A stretch of 41,135 nucleotides of DNA, from assembly GCA_946405575.1 (NCBI GenBank), contig CAMJHP010000024.1, forward strand, positions 1 through 41,135, in the 5' to 3' direction. The notes beneath the pieces were generated by a model. The model saw only the letters and a list, made by a program, of their open reading frames with translations, did no database searches and was not told the origin of the DNA. Positions 1 to 7,633 of the stretch are shown piece after piece. How positions within the stretch are numbered: position 1 is the stretch's first letter; the number at the start of each line of letters is the position of its first letter. A program made the translations under genes and the position numbers. The stretch comes from an uncultured Bacteroidales bacterium (GTDB taxonomy: Bacteria; Bacteroidota; Bacteroidia; Bacteroidales; F082).

Positions 1-97
1 TATCGTCTATAACTATATTCCAATTATTGTCAAAAGACTGCGCCATCATGTTCAAGCAAAGCAACATCATGGCGCAAAGGAATGAATTCTTTTTCAT
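1..97 (-). CDS. Secreted protein of the local family X (partial, cut by window edge)
   Basis: Only the first 32 codons are present; the gene runs off the left edge. The ATG at 97 opens a typical signal peptide: MKKN, then a hydrophobic stretch, then a cleavage-like MMAQ. The mature part begins with SFDNNWNIVIDD. That NNW-x-x-(V/I)ID motif also follows the signal peptides of the proteins at 2110-3249 and 4148-4459, so this is a third member of the same family. Whether it carries the GH16 catalytic domain of the 2110-3249 copy cannot be seen. It starts 21 bases after the stop of the T9SS cargo gene at 119-1021 and is probably cotranscribed with it. Confidence 0.75.
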   Translation of the reverse strand, partial: MKKNSFLCAMMLLCLNMMAQSFDNNWNIVIDD

Positions 98-118
98 AGT
101 GGAATGGGTTTTAGAGTT

Positions 119-1021
119 TTATTCTTTCACCACCTTCTTCACGCATTTGCGTCCCTCGCCATCGGTGACGTTGACGAAGTAGACGCCGGCGGGCAGGTTG
201 GCGATGTCGATGTGCAACGTCTCGCCCTCGCCCGAAGCCACGGCCACTTGTTGCCCGAGCGTGTTGAACACCACAGCGGCTTTCAGGTCTTGTCCCATGA
301 TGGTGACTTGGCCTGTGGTGGGGTTGGGATGGAGAGTGGCGAAAGCGGGTGTTTCAATCTCTTCCACATCCCAAGTGAAGCTTGTTTGGCCTAAACGCAT
401 AGGGTAGTCTGGAATGGTACAAAAGGCCATACGGTTAATGCATAGCAATCCTTCTGTCCATTGGGGTGGTGCCGTGGTCCAATGCCAATTCATGGAGCAT
501 TCCATCCATCCGTAACAATAGTGCGTCTCTTGATCAGCTCCCGTGATTTCGTGGCGTATGGCAATCATAAGGTGGTCCTCAGTAATGTCTGGTTCGATAG
601 CAGTACCGCCTGAAACAGCTTGGTACATATAATCGTCCCACTTTGATATACCGTCAGGTATATTTCGAAGCGTGTCTAAACGCACACCTTCTGGAAGATA
701 GGTAAAAACCCACATACACCATCCAGGCATTGTAGGATGGCTAATGACATCATATAGAAAACAAGGGTATACAGACCATCCAGCCTTGTCGGCTTTGATG
801 CCTAAAAAAGTAGCTTTGTTGATTGTAGTAATGCCAGCCGTGGTGTGAAAATCATAAATGGAGTCTCCGTCTATATCGAAATGTGTTCCTATGGATGGTA
901 ATCCGTTTCTAGAGAAATCACATACATCTATGGAATCCAAATATATGATTTCGCCTTGTTGGGCTTGAAGGCCGACATGGCACAATAACAAAAAGGTTAG
1001 AGATAGAAGTTTCGTTTTCAT
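119..1021 (-). CDS. T9SS type A sorting-domain secreted protein (local family Y, copy 1)
   Basis: 300 residues. It starts MKTKLLSLTFLLLCHVGLQAQ, a signal peptide. The C-terminal ~75 residues form a type IX secretion sorting domain: HPNPTTGQVTI, an N-x-LGQ-x-V turn, an LPAGVYFVNV strand and the terminal KCVKKVVKE. Such proteins cross the outer membrane through the T9SS and are usually anchored to the cell surface. The central part (a DIDGD Asp-rich turn, a CYGWME strand, AFCTIPDYP before the sorting domain) has no catalytic motif I recognise; it resembles copies 1237-2070 and 3271-4104 but is the most divergent. It has its own -7 box at 1054-1061 and is followed at 21 bases by the family-X gene at the left edge. 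Function unknown; surface export is well supported. Confidence 0.9.
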   Translation of the reverse strand: MKTKLLSLTFLLLCHVGLQAQQGEIIYLDSIDVCDFSRNGLPSIGTHFDIDGDSIYDFHTTAGITTINKATFLGIKADKAGWSVYPCFLYDVISHPTMPGWCMWVFTYLPEGVRLDTLRNIPDGISKWDDYMYQAVSGGTAIEPDITEDHLMIAIRHEITGADQETHYCYGWMECSMNWHWTTAPPQWTEGLLCINRMAFCTIPDYPMRLGQTSFTWDVEEIETPAFATLHPNPTTGQVTIMGQDLKAAVVFNTLGQQVAVASGEGETLHIDIANLPAGVYFVNVTDGEGRKCVKKVVKE

Positions 1022-1053
1022 AGTATTATTGTTTAAGGGTGATGCTTATGCTG

Positions 1054-1061
1054 CAAAAGTA
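1054..1061 (-). promoter_or_regulatory. Bacteroidota -7 promoter box for the 119-1021 gene
   Basis: Read on the minus strand this is TACTTTTG, matching the TAnnTTTG consensus, about 33 bases upstream of the ATG at 1021. I see no convincing -33 box. The surrounding gap (1022-1236) holds no gene; the only other structure is a weak 6-bp inverted repeat near 1170. Confidence 0.6.
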
Positions 1062-1236
1062 GGTATTTGTTCAGAAGGGAAATCGATTTGTCAAGTCCGA
1101 TGGAGGTTTGTCTATCCTTTTTATAAATGGCTGAAAATTTAAAAAATTGGATTTCAGTTTGTTAAAGATACATTGTTGAATCAATGTCTATGGGATTGTC
1201 TATGTAAAAACATTCCTTGTTCCTGCGGGTTTGCAG

Positions 1237-2070
1237 TCATTCCTTCACCACCTTGCGCACGCACTTCCTCCCTTCCGTGTCGGTGATGTTGATAAAATAG
1301 ATGCCTGCTGGCAAGCTGCTGAGGTCGATTTGTAGGCGTTCACTCTCGCCCGTGACGGAGGCTACACGTTGGCCAAGCGCATTGATGACTTCCGCCGATT
1401 TCAGGTCCTTGCCCGTAATGGTGACGAGGCTGTTGGTGGGGTTGGGGTTGACGGTTGCGAAGGCTGTGGCTTCGTTTTCCTCAACATCCCAGTCCAGGCA
1501 GGTTTGGCCCGCCATTAATGGGTAGTCGGGAATGGTGCAGAAGGCCGTGCTGTATAGAATCAAACAAGGGACCCATAATCCATTGAACCTATAATACCAA
1601 TGCATTTTGAACTCTATCCATCCATAGTAGTAGTTGTCTCCAACTTGTTTACGAGTGCCGAGATATCCCCTGAAGCCATTCCCAGTCAACATCCATTCTT
1701 GACAATAATAACAACCATAACTATAGCCTAATGTCCAACTATTACAATGACTGATGGTGTCACCCATTTGGATGGTGTCGTGTCCTAGCCCTGGACCTTG
1801 CTCCCATAGATCGGTAATAGCTGCAAGCTCATAATTCTCACGGGTAACAGTGAAACGGATATACTGTTGAAAGTCTTGAGGTGCTCCCAAATAGTTTTCT
1901 ATGAAAACATCTCTTTCTCCATCAAAGTCGACGTCAAAATTTATTCGACGATGATCGAAGTCCACCACTGTGTCGCCGCCATAATCAGTATAGACAATGG
2001 TTCCGCCAACTTGTGCGTTGCAGCATATAGCAACCAAAGTAAAACTTAATAAAAATGTCAGTCTTTTCAT
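1237..2070 (-). CDS. T9SS type A sorting-domain secreted protein (local family Y, copy 2)
   Basis: 277 residues from the ATG at 2070, chosen because MKRLTFLLSFTLVAICCNAQ is a clean signal peptide and an AAAGGAA-like purine run precedes it; an in-frame upstream start would only add a charged leader. The mature N-terminus has an Asp-rich DVDFDGERD turn that could bind calcium. A YYYGWIEF segment and AFCTIPDYPL precede the sorting domain (NPNPTNSLVTI, ALGQRVAS, LPAGIYFINI, KCVRKVVKE). It is a close paralogue of 3271-4104, especially in the last 100 residues. It lies 39 bases downstream of the GH16-like gene. Predicted cell-surface protein of unknown function, exported by the T9SS. Confidence 0.9.
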   Translation of the reverse strand: MKRLTFLLSFTLVAICCNAQVGGTIVYTDYGGDTVVDFDHRRINFDVDFDGERDVFIENYLGAPQDFQQYIRFTVTRENYELAAITDLWEQGPGLGHDTIQMGDTISHCNSWTLGYSYGCYYCQEWMLTGNGFRGYLGTRKQVGDNYYYGWIEFKMHWYYRFNGLWVPCLILYSTAFCTIPDYPLMAGQTCLDWDVEENEATAFATVNPNPTNSLVTITGKDLKSAEVINALGQRVASVTGESERLQIDLSSLPAGIYFINITDTEGRKCVRKVVKE

Positions 2071-2109
2071 GGTAATTGTTCCTTTCTTTGTTTGCTGTAT
2101 TAACATTTT

Positions 2110-3249
2110 CTATTCTGTATTTGGACAACTTTGAACAATCATTGTCACTTTGGCCCCAACAGGTATGGTGAACTCTCTGTCGATTGTGATGGCCTCTGAT
2201 GCCCTAAATACAATATCTGTGGTATTGGATATTTCTAGCCCACCCGATGCGCCCATCGCAATAGAGCGTTTCACTCCGGGTTGGTAACTTGTAATATCAC
2301 TTGCGTTTCTAATGGCGACATCCGAGTCGCAATCATAGACAAGTTGGATATATTTAATATGATGGATAGTCGCTGAGTCGATGCCTTGCCATATTGGAGT
2401 ATTTTGAACAGTATCAATGGCATTGTTTATCACAGGATGGGTTACTTTAAGCTGCATGGGATATTGGGGAATCTCATCTCTGTCATTACACTCAAAGATG
2501 ACCTCCCCGTCAAAAAACCACCTGATCCTGTCGGGCAACCATTCGCAGGCGTAGGTATGCTCATGGGTAACATCGGGAACTCCGTTTGCAAAGTGATAAT
2601 AAAGACAAACTGAATGATTTGCATTTTCAAAGTTTGAACTGTTTGGGGAGTAGTGTATACCACAATTATATACTCTATTATACGCGTCAGGGGAAAATAT
2701 CTCTCCGTGTTCAAGAATATCGATTTCCTCATAATAGTGATTCTCTTCTGCTCCGAACAACCAAAAAGATGTCTTTACTCCTGCGTGTAAAGGCAGCCTG
2801 CACTTAATTTCATAATAGCCGAACCAATATTTGAGTCTTGTTTCAAGCATTCCCGAGAAATAGAAAATATTTTCTGGCATTAGATGGCTTCCCCCCGTAC
2901 ATTCCTTTCCCAATGGGACAGTATAGTCAACACCACACAACAGAGGAGTGCTGCTTTTGTATTCCGCTTTCAGGGTCATTTTATTGTCAACACTAAGATA
3001 TGCGTGACTTTTTTGGTATGCTTGGTATTTGTTAGTTTCCGTAATTCCTGTGAAAAGCTCTCTCGAGAAGCATTCCCATGTCCTTTCATAGCCAGGATAC
3101 CGGTCGATTTCCTTAAAATAATCGTTCCATCCTTGAAAGTCGTGGAAATTATCGTCAATTACAGGGATCCAGTTATTGTCAATCTCAATTTGAGCCCTTA
3201 TGTTCATACTCAGCAACATTATGCCGCAAAGGTATACAAACTTTTTCAT
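2110..3249 (-). CDS. Secreted GH16-like glycoside hydrolase with C-terminal beta domain (family X, copy 2)
   Basis: 379 residues. The signal peptide (about 1-20) is followed by the family-X motif DNNWIPVIDD. Residues ~35-300 form a concanavalin-fold domain with the GH16 signature E175-I-D177-I-L-E180, i.e. the ExDxxE catalytic triad in its beta-bulge form, preceded by FWLFGAEEN and followed by HTYACEWLPDRIRWFFDGEV, a typical GH16 strand pair. GH16 enzymes cleave beta-1,3/1,4-glucans or galactans, but the substrate cannot be read here. Residues ~305-379 form a second domain (CDSDVAIRN, QPGVKRSIAMG, FRASEAITID, FTIPVGAKVTMI) shared with the protein at 4148-4459 and resembling small C-terminal beta domains common in Bacteroidota exoproteins. 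There is no T9SS sorting domain. It sits between two family-Y genes. Confidence 0.85.
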   Translation of the reverse strand: MKKFVYLCGIMLLSMNIRAQIEIDNNWIPVIDDNFHDFQGWNDYFKEIDRYPGYERTWECFSRELFTGITETNKYQAYQKSHAYLSVDNKMTLKAEYKSSTPLLCGVDYTVPLGKECTGGSHLMPENIFYFSGMLETRLKYWFGYYEIKCRLPLHAGVKTSFWLFGAEENHYYEEIDILEHGEIFSPDAYNRVYNCGIHYSPNSSNFENANHSVCLYYHFANGVPDVTHEHTYACEWLPDRIRWFFDGEVIFECNDRDEIPQYPMQLKVTHPVINNAIDTVQNTPIWQGIDSATIHHIKYIQLVYDCDSDVAIRNASDITSYQPGVKRSIAMGASGGLEISNTTDIVFRASEAITIDREFTIPVGAKVTMIVQSCPNTE

Positions 3250-3270
3250 GGCTGTAGGGGTTTTAGAGTT

Positions 3271-4104
3271 TTATTCCTTCACCACCTTCCGCACGCACTT
3301 TCGTCCTTCCGTGTCGGTGATGTTGACGAAATAGACGCCTGCAGGCAAGCCGCTGAGGTCGATTTGCAAGCGTTCACTCTCGCCCGTGGCGGAGGCTACA
3401 CATTGGCCAAGCGCATTGATGACTTCCGCCGATTTCAGATCCTTGCCCGAGATGGTGACGAGGCCGTTGGTGGGATTGGGGTTGACGGTGGTAGGGAGTG
3501 TCGGGGCGTTCTCATCGACGTTCCAATCCAGACTGGTTTGTCCCGCCCTTAATGGATAGTCAGGGATGGTGCAGAAGGCAGATTTGTAGAGAATCACCGT
3601 TGGGACCCATATCCCATTAAACCTGAACCACCAATACGACTTGAACTCAATCCAGCCATAATAGCGGTAGCCATCGATTTTTTTTCGAGTCCCCACATAT
3701 CCCGTAAAACCATCCCAGAATGAACCAGACGGCTCGGGACAAATATTACAACCCCAACGAAATTCGAAACCGTGTTTCCATTTATTGCAGAAAACTATAG
3801 GGTCCCCCGTTTGGATCGTGTCGTGCCCCAATCCTGGCTCTTGTTCTACAGGATAAGCCAAGGCTGTGGAATCATTCATGGCACAGAATCTAATATACTC
3901 CATTTCGTCATCAGGCGCTCCCATATAATTCTCTATGTAGAAATCATATTCACCATCAAAGTCAATATCGAAGTAAAAATGGTGGTGGTAGAACCCTATT
4001 ACGGTGGAATCTGATCCATAATCAGTGAAAACGATTTCGCCTTGTTGGGCAAAACAACATAAGGCAGACAGAGTGAAACTCATCAAAAACACTAATCTTT
4101 TCAT
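3271..4104 (-). CDS. T9SS type A sorting-domain secreted protein (local family Y, copy 3)
   Basis: 277 residues starting MKRLVFLMSFTLSALCCFAQ (signal peptide). The mature part has DIDFDGEYDFYIENY, an Asp-rich turn like copy 2, then GLGHDTIQTGD, a YYGWIEFKSYWWFRF strand and AFCTIPDYPL. The last 75 residues are a T9SS sorting domain (NPNPTNGLVTI, ALGQCVAS, LPAGVYFVNI, KCVRKVVKE) nearly identical to copy 2. The 44-base spacing from the upstream short gene at 4148-4459 and 21-base spacing to the downstream GH16-like gene indicate one transcript. No enzymatic motif seen; probable surface protein of unknown role. Confidence 0.9.
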   Translation of the reverse strand: MKRLVFLMSFTLSALCCFAQQGEIVFTDYGSDSTVIGFYHHHFYFDIDFDGEYDFYIENYMGAPDDEMEYIRFCAMNDSTALAYPVEQEPGLGHDTIQTGDPIVFCNKWKHGFEFRWGCNICPEPSGSFWDGFTGYVGTRKKIDGYRYYGWIEFKSYWWFRFNGIWVPTVILYKSAFCTIPDYPLRAGQTSLDWNVDENAPTLPTTVNPNPTNGLVTISGKDLKSAEVINALGQCVASATGESERLQIDLSGLPAGVYFVNITDTEGRKCVRKVVKE

Positions 4105-4147
4105 GGTGTATGTTCCTTTCTTTTAATTTAATTGTTTTATGTTGTGT

Positions 4148-4459
4148 CTATTCTGTTTCAGGGCATTCTTGCATAATCATTGAGACTTTGGCACCTACTG
4201 GTATAGTGAATTCGTTGTCGATGGTGATGTGCTCCGATGCCCTGAAAACAATATTTATAGTATCGGGTACTATCAAATCACCTGATGTGCCCATCGCGAT
4301 GGTATGTTTTACACCAGGTTGAAACCCCGTAATGCCGCTGACATTTCTGATAGTGACATCGTTGTCACAATCAATTATCAAAGTCCAGTTATTATCAATC
4401 CTCGCCAACATGTTCAAATTTAGCAACATTATACCGCAAAGGTAAACAAACTTTTTCAT
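4148..4459 (-). CDS. Short family-X secreted protein lacking the GH16 domain
   Basis: 103 residues from the ATG at 4459; an in-frame GTG at 4480 would overlap the previous stop and put seven residues before the signal peptide. The signal peptide MKKFVYLCGIMLLNLNMLA is almost identical to that of 2110-3249. The next residues, RIDNNWTLIID, join directly to CDNDVTIRNVSGITGFQPG and the rest of the C-terminal beta domain (FRASEHITID, FTIPVGAKVSMI). Relative to the 379-residue paralogue the whole ~270-residue GH16 region is absent, with both junctions in frame. It is therefore either a natural minimal form or the product of an internal deletion. It starts 17 bases after the S74-type gene stop. Function unknown; the retained domain may mediate binding or anchoring. 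Confidence 0.8.
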   Translation of the reverse strand: MKKFVYLCGIMLLNLNMLARIDNNWTLIIDCDNDVTIRNVSGITGFQPGVKHTIAMGTSGDLIVPDTINIVFRASEHITIDNEFTIPVGAKVSMIMQECPETE

Positions 4460-4476
4460 AGCTGCATAGTTTTTGG

Positions 4477-5187
4477 TCACTTTTTACCATTCAAAAGTCC
4501 GTTTTCCCTTAGAATGGATTCCAATTGGTCAATCCTGGCCTGCTGTTCCTTGAAGGCCTCGACGAGTACGGTCACTATGGCGTTGTAGTTGATGCCCACT
4601 AGACCGCTGGGGTCGTGGCGCACGGCCTCGGGCAGCACATCCTCCAACTCCTCGGCCACCAAGCCTGCTGTGCGGCCTTTTTCCAAGTCGTGGAGCAGAC
4701 CTTCCACAGCATCAGGGTCGACATAGTCGCTGTTCTCGATTTCTTCGGGCGTGATGCCCTCAAACTCGTCCGAATCCAAAAAGTAGCCTTTCATCATAGA
4801 GACCATCCCCGAAGCATCTTCGATGGGGTGGACAGCTTTGTTTGGCTGGAAGGGCTGTGCTATGGTGAGGTAGCTGCCGTAGGCGTAGACGTTTCCGTAT
4901 CCCGAGACGTAGAAAGACAGGGGGACCAAGGGCAAATGTAATTGAGGGGGAATCACAGCCCATGCCCTGACAAGGGAATTGTACGTTTTGGTTTGGGAAG
5001 TCAGCTCGTACGCGGTGGTCACGTTAGGCTCGATGGACATCACTCCTGAAGTCGGGATTTGGATTCCAGAGGATGTGGTCGCGCTTTGCAGGCTGATTTG
5101 TCCAGTGTTGTGGACCTTGATGGCTGTTTGCGCCTGTGCCGCCATTGTAAGCAGCACGATGGCTAATGTCAACAATGTCTTTTTCAT
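4477..5187 (-). CDS. Secreted protein with C-terminal peptidase-S74-like (tail-fibre chaperone) domain
   Basis: 236 residues from the ATG at 5187; an in-frame upstream start at 5232 would add an implausible leader before MKKTLLTLAIVLLTMAAQAQ, a signal peptide. The N-terminal half is Ser/Thr-rich with short beta repeats (VHNTGQISLQSA, IQIPTSGVMSI). The C-terminus has GLVAEELEDVLPEAV, then GINYNAIVTVLVEAFKEQQ and a short coiled coil (RIDQLESILREN), the pattern of the S74 intramolecular chaperone that trimerises phage tail fibres and then cleaves itself off. Bacteroidota carry many non-phage, secreted versions, and nothing phage-like surrounds this one. It is second in the operon that starts at 5609 and precedes the X/Y cassettes. 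Confidence 0.8.
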   Translation of the reverse strand: MKKTLLTLAIVLLTMAAQAQTAIKVHNTGQISLQSATTSSGIQIPTSGVMSIEPNVTTAYELTSQTKTYNSLVRAWAVIPPQLHLPLVPLSFYVSGYGNVYAYGSYLTIAQPFQPNKAVHPIEDASGMVSMMKGYFLDSDEFEGITPEEIENSDYVDPDAVEGLLHDLEKGRTAGLVAEELEDVLPEAVRHDPSGLVGINYNAIVTVLVEAFKEQQARIDQLESILRENGLLNGKK

Positions 5188-5228
5188 TTTTTTTGTGTTT
5201 TTAAAGATTTGTAATTCAATTACGTTGT

Positions 5229-5609
5229 TCAATCTGTTACTGTAAACTCACCATAATACATGTCCCCATTGGGAAGTGTGAAAGTGATGACATAGTCCCC
5301 TGTTTGGGAGAGGTAATTCTGTAGGCCGTTGGGCGTGAGAACCCAAAGGCTCTCCACCGTGACGCCAGAAGCTGTGGTGATTTCAATCGCCACTTGGCCA
5401 AGGTTTTCGGTGAAGACCACTGTGAGTATGTGGCCGTTGATGGAGGCTTGGATGGAAGAGCTTTTGGGAATGCCTTGATTGTTACTTTCCCTAATAATGA
5501 TATGGCTAAAGCCGTCCAAAGCACTGATGCCATTGGCTCCACACCATGCAGCTGGTATCAGCAAACCGAGCAGCAGGGCAGTATGTTTTAAATGAAAGTA
5601 ATTTTGCAT
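5229..5609 (-). CDS. Small secreted beta-sandwich protein, DUF3244-like
   Basis: 126 residues with an N-terminal signal sequence (hydrophobic residues ~10-24, ending near CGANG). The rest alternates beta strands: SIQASINGHILTVVFTENL, VAIEITTASGVTVES, GDYVITFTLPNGDMYYGEF. This matches the pattern of the short DUF3244 family of Bacteroidota, which has an extracellular immunoglobulin-like fold and no assigned function. It is the first gene of the operon: a full -33/-7 promoter lies 28-55 bases upstream, and the S74-type gene follows 41 bases after its stop. The family call is from pattern only. Confidence 0.65.
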   Translation of the reverse strand: MQNYFHLKHTALLLGLLIPAAWCGANGISALDGFSHIIIRESNNQGIPKSSSIQASINGHILTVVFTENLGQVAIEITTASGVTVESLWVLTPNGLQNYLSQTGDYVITFTLPNGDMYYGEFTVTD

Positions 5610-5636
5610 AACGATTACGGTTTAAAGTTTCGCTGA

Positions 5637-5664
5637 CAAAACTACGACATTAAAACAACAGCAA
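5637..5664 (-). promoter_or_regulatory. Promoter of the DUF3244/S74/X-Y operon
   Basis: On the minus strand a -7 box TAGTTTTG (5637-5644) matches TAnnTTTG, and a TTG -33 element lies at 5662-5664 with a 17-base spacer. Transcription would start near 5630, giving a leader of about 20 bases before the ATG at 5609. Confidence 0.65.
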
Positions 5665-5716
5665 GTTAGAAAAATCGAATTCGATTTTTTCGGTTTTTTT
5701 CTTAATAACTTGATTT

Positions 5717-7534
5717 TCAGTTTGCCATTAAACTATGAAGGGTGACGGCAACACGATCTTCAGAACCTAAAACCTTCTTCAGACGCTTTTCGCGGTCCCA
5801 AATCGTACTGAGGGAATGCTGAAGCATGACCGCAATCTGCATATTGTCTAAACCTAAAAGGCAAAGATAACAATACATAAAATCTTTTTCCTTTAACTCG
5901 GGATGTTGTTGCCCCAACATCTCAATCAAAGAGGCGTAATGAGCAAAAGCAGCACTCTTCAATTCTGCCTTTTGAGCGTCAGTAAGGGCGATGCTGGCAT
6001 AGGCAGAGGGGGAAACTGTGGACTTAATGACATTTTTCCCGTCATTGCAGACAGAAATTATTAGCTGGCAAATGGGTTCTTCCTCATATGTGTTAGCTTT
6101 GGGCTGTTTCAGGTTAAAGACCGGCTTCTCATTGTGTTTCAATTGTTCTTTTTGGGCTCTATTGCTTTGCTTGAATCTTCCTGCCAAAGCTGCCTGTTGT
6201 ATCTTGTGGGCCTGGCGTTCGGCTTCAATTTGTTCTTCGAGATGTTGTTTATGTTGTTTGTGGAAATAATACAATAAAACAAAGATGATGATGGTGATGA
6301 GGAACCATCCTACAACAACCGCTATGGAATGGTTGCGATGCCGCTGCATTTCTTTTTTTTGTTCCCTTTCCTGTTGAGCCAGTCCGAACGCCTTGTTTAG
6401 TTCAGTCAGTTGCGATTTTATGGTACTTTGATTCTCTTCCACATTGGCGTAAGGAACCAAAAAGTCCGCAAATTTATGCGCTTCAGTGTATTTGCCTTGA
6501 GACTTGCATATTTCCACCAACCATTCTGCCGCTTGTTTCTTAAAGCCTACGACCGAGGTCGTTTGGAATACCCTGTTCAAATAAACCCAAGCGGAATCGT
6601 ATTCATGTTCATGATAGTATATTTCACCTATGTTTATAAAACGAGTTTGGCTTTCTCTATCGCTGTCCGAACTCAAAAGCAATTGATGCAGCTTGTTTAT
6701 TGTAGTTTCAGCTTGGCATGTTCCTTTCTTGTATTCCAAACAAATCAAATGTCCAACGATGTCCTTATACGTTAGTGAAATTGTGTCGTCTAATATATTT
6801 ATTGCATTTTGGTAATAACAAGTTGCACTGTCAAATTGCTCCATTATGTCAAATTGTGAGCCTATTTCATTCAAAACCCACGCTTGATGCCAAAAGGGTG
6901 TTTCTTGTTTTTGATAATATTCCAATGCTTTTTTCCCGAAGTATACGGATTGCTCATGAAGATAAAAGTCAGAAAATAGACTTGATAGATGTGTATAAGT
7001 TAAAGCTATGAATTTCGTTTTCTGTGCTGCCAATTCCTTTTCACTCACATATTCTTCCATCATCTCCAACGTAGTCAGGTATTCCTTGCAGGCCTCCACT
7101 GCACTGCCGTTTTCGTAATAACCTACGCCATTAATATAATGGGATCGGGCGGTGAGGAAGGTGGTGGCAGAGGGATTTTTTTTAATTCTCCATCCCCTTT
7201 TTAAAGGGGGAGTCTGGCCCACTAGGCTGTCAAAATACGCCACGGTCCGCTGCAATTCCTCACGGTTGGTTTGTTCGTAATCGTTCTTGTATAGCAATTC
7301 TGCGAAAAGGAGGTTGGCATAATGACGGTTGTATTCTGTTGCGCTGCAGGTGTCGAAACAAGTCAACAGACACGTCAACGCGCTGTCGGGCTGCCGCCAC
7401 ATCAGGCTGTCGATGGCGGCCAGTTCGGGCGACGATGCATAGGGCAGAGACGTGCCATGGCGCGTCTCGCTGTGTGAGGTGCATGCTGCCAGAAGCAACA
7501 CCATCAGTCCACCTATCAGCCCCAAACGTTTCAT
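5717..7534 (-). CDS. SusR-like TPR lipoprotein with transmembrane helix and C-terminal HTH
   Basis: 605 residues from the ATG at 7534, where MKRLGLIGGLMVLLLAACTS gives a lipobox (LAAC) signal; an earlier in-frame start is unlikely. Residues ~30-390 are helical TPR-type repeats (for example AIDSLMWRQPDSALTCLL and FDSATCYYQNAINIL). A transmembrane helix (AVVVGWFLITIIIFVLLYY) sits near 400-425, followed by a charged coiled coil. The last ~90 residues read like the LuxR/SusR-type DNA-binding end (FMYCYLCLLGLDNMQIAVML, then STIWDREKRLKKVLG). The family senses extracellular or periplasmic signals and regulates polysaccharide-use genes from the inner membrane. Its position upstream of a secreted GH16-like operon, same strand, suggests it controls that operon; this is inference. 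Confidence 0.8.
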   Translation of the reverse strand: MKRLGLIGGLMVLLLAACTSHSETRHGTSLPYASSPELAAIDSLMWRQPDSALTCLLTCFDTCSATEYNRHYANLLFAELLYKNDYEQTNREELQRTVAYFDSLVGQTPPLKRGWRIKKNPSATTFLTARSHYINGVGYYENGSAVEACKEYLTTLEMMEEYVSEKELAAQKTKFIALTYTHLSSLFSDFYLHEQSVYFGKKALEYYQKQETPFWHQAWVLNEIGSQFDIMEQFDSATCYYQNAINILDDTISLTYKDIVGHLICLEYKKGTCQAETTINKLHQLLLSSDSDRESQTRFINIGEIYYHEHEYDSAWVYLNRVFQTTSVVGFKKQAAEWLVEICKSQGKYTEAHKFADFLVPYANVEENQSTIKSQLTELNKAFGLAQQEREQKKEMQRHRNHSIAVVVGWFLITIIIFVLLYYFHKQHKQHLEEQIEAERQAHKIQQAALAGRFKQSNRAQKEQLKHNEKPVFNLKQPKANTYEEEPICQLIISVCNDGKNVIKSTVSPSAYASIALTDAQKAELKSAAFAHYASLIEMLGQQHPELKEKDFMYCYLCLLGLDNMQIAVMLQHSLSTIWDREKRLKKVLGSEDRVAVTLHSLMAN

Positions 7535-7539
7535 GCCTG

Positions 7540-7547
7540 CAAAGATA
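7540..7547 (-). promoter_or_regulatory. -7 box immediately upstream of the SusR-like gene
   Basis: Minus-strand TATCTTTG fits TAnnTTTG, with a possible TTTG at 7563-7566. It ends only six bases before the ATG at 7534, so transcription would start at or next to the start codon and the mRNA would be leaderless or nearly so. Confidence 0.45.
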
Positions 7548-7580
7548 AAAAATAAACCGTTCCAAAGGGGGTGAGGCACA

Positions 7581-7610
7581 AAAAAAAGAGGACTTTTCAG
7601 CCCTCTTTTC
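7581..7610 (-). terminator. Rho-independent terminator of the Cys/His-rich lipoprotein gene
   Basis: On the minus strand an AAAAGAGG arm pairs with CCTCTTTT across a loop of about ten bases and runs into a tract of at least eight T. It lies just after the stop of the lipoprotein gene at 7634. Confidence 0.75.
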
Positions 7611-7633
7611 TGTTGGTTTTGTGTGAATGTCGC

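Noticed and set aside
4477-5187. The S74 protein as evidence of a prophage
   Set aside because: It has a signal peptide and sits among secreted proteins; no other phage structural, lysis or integrase gene is in the window.
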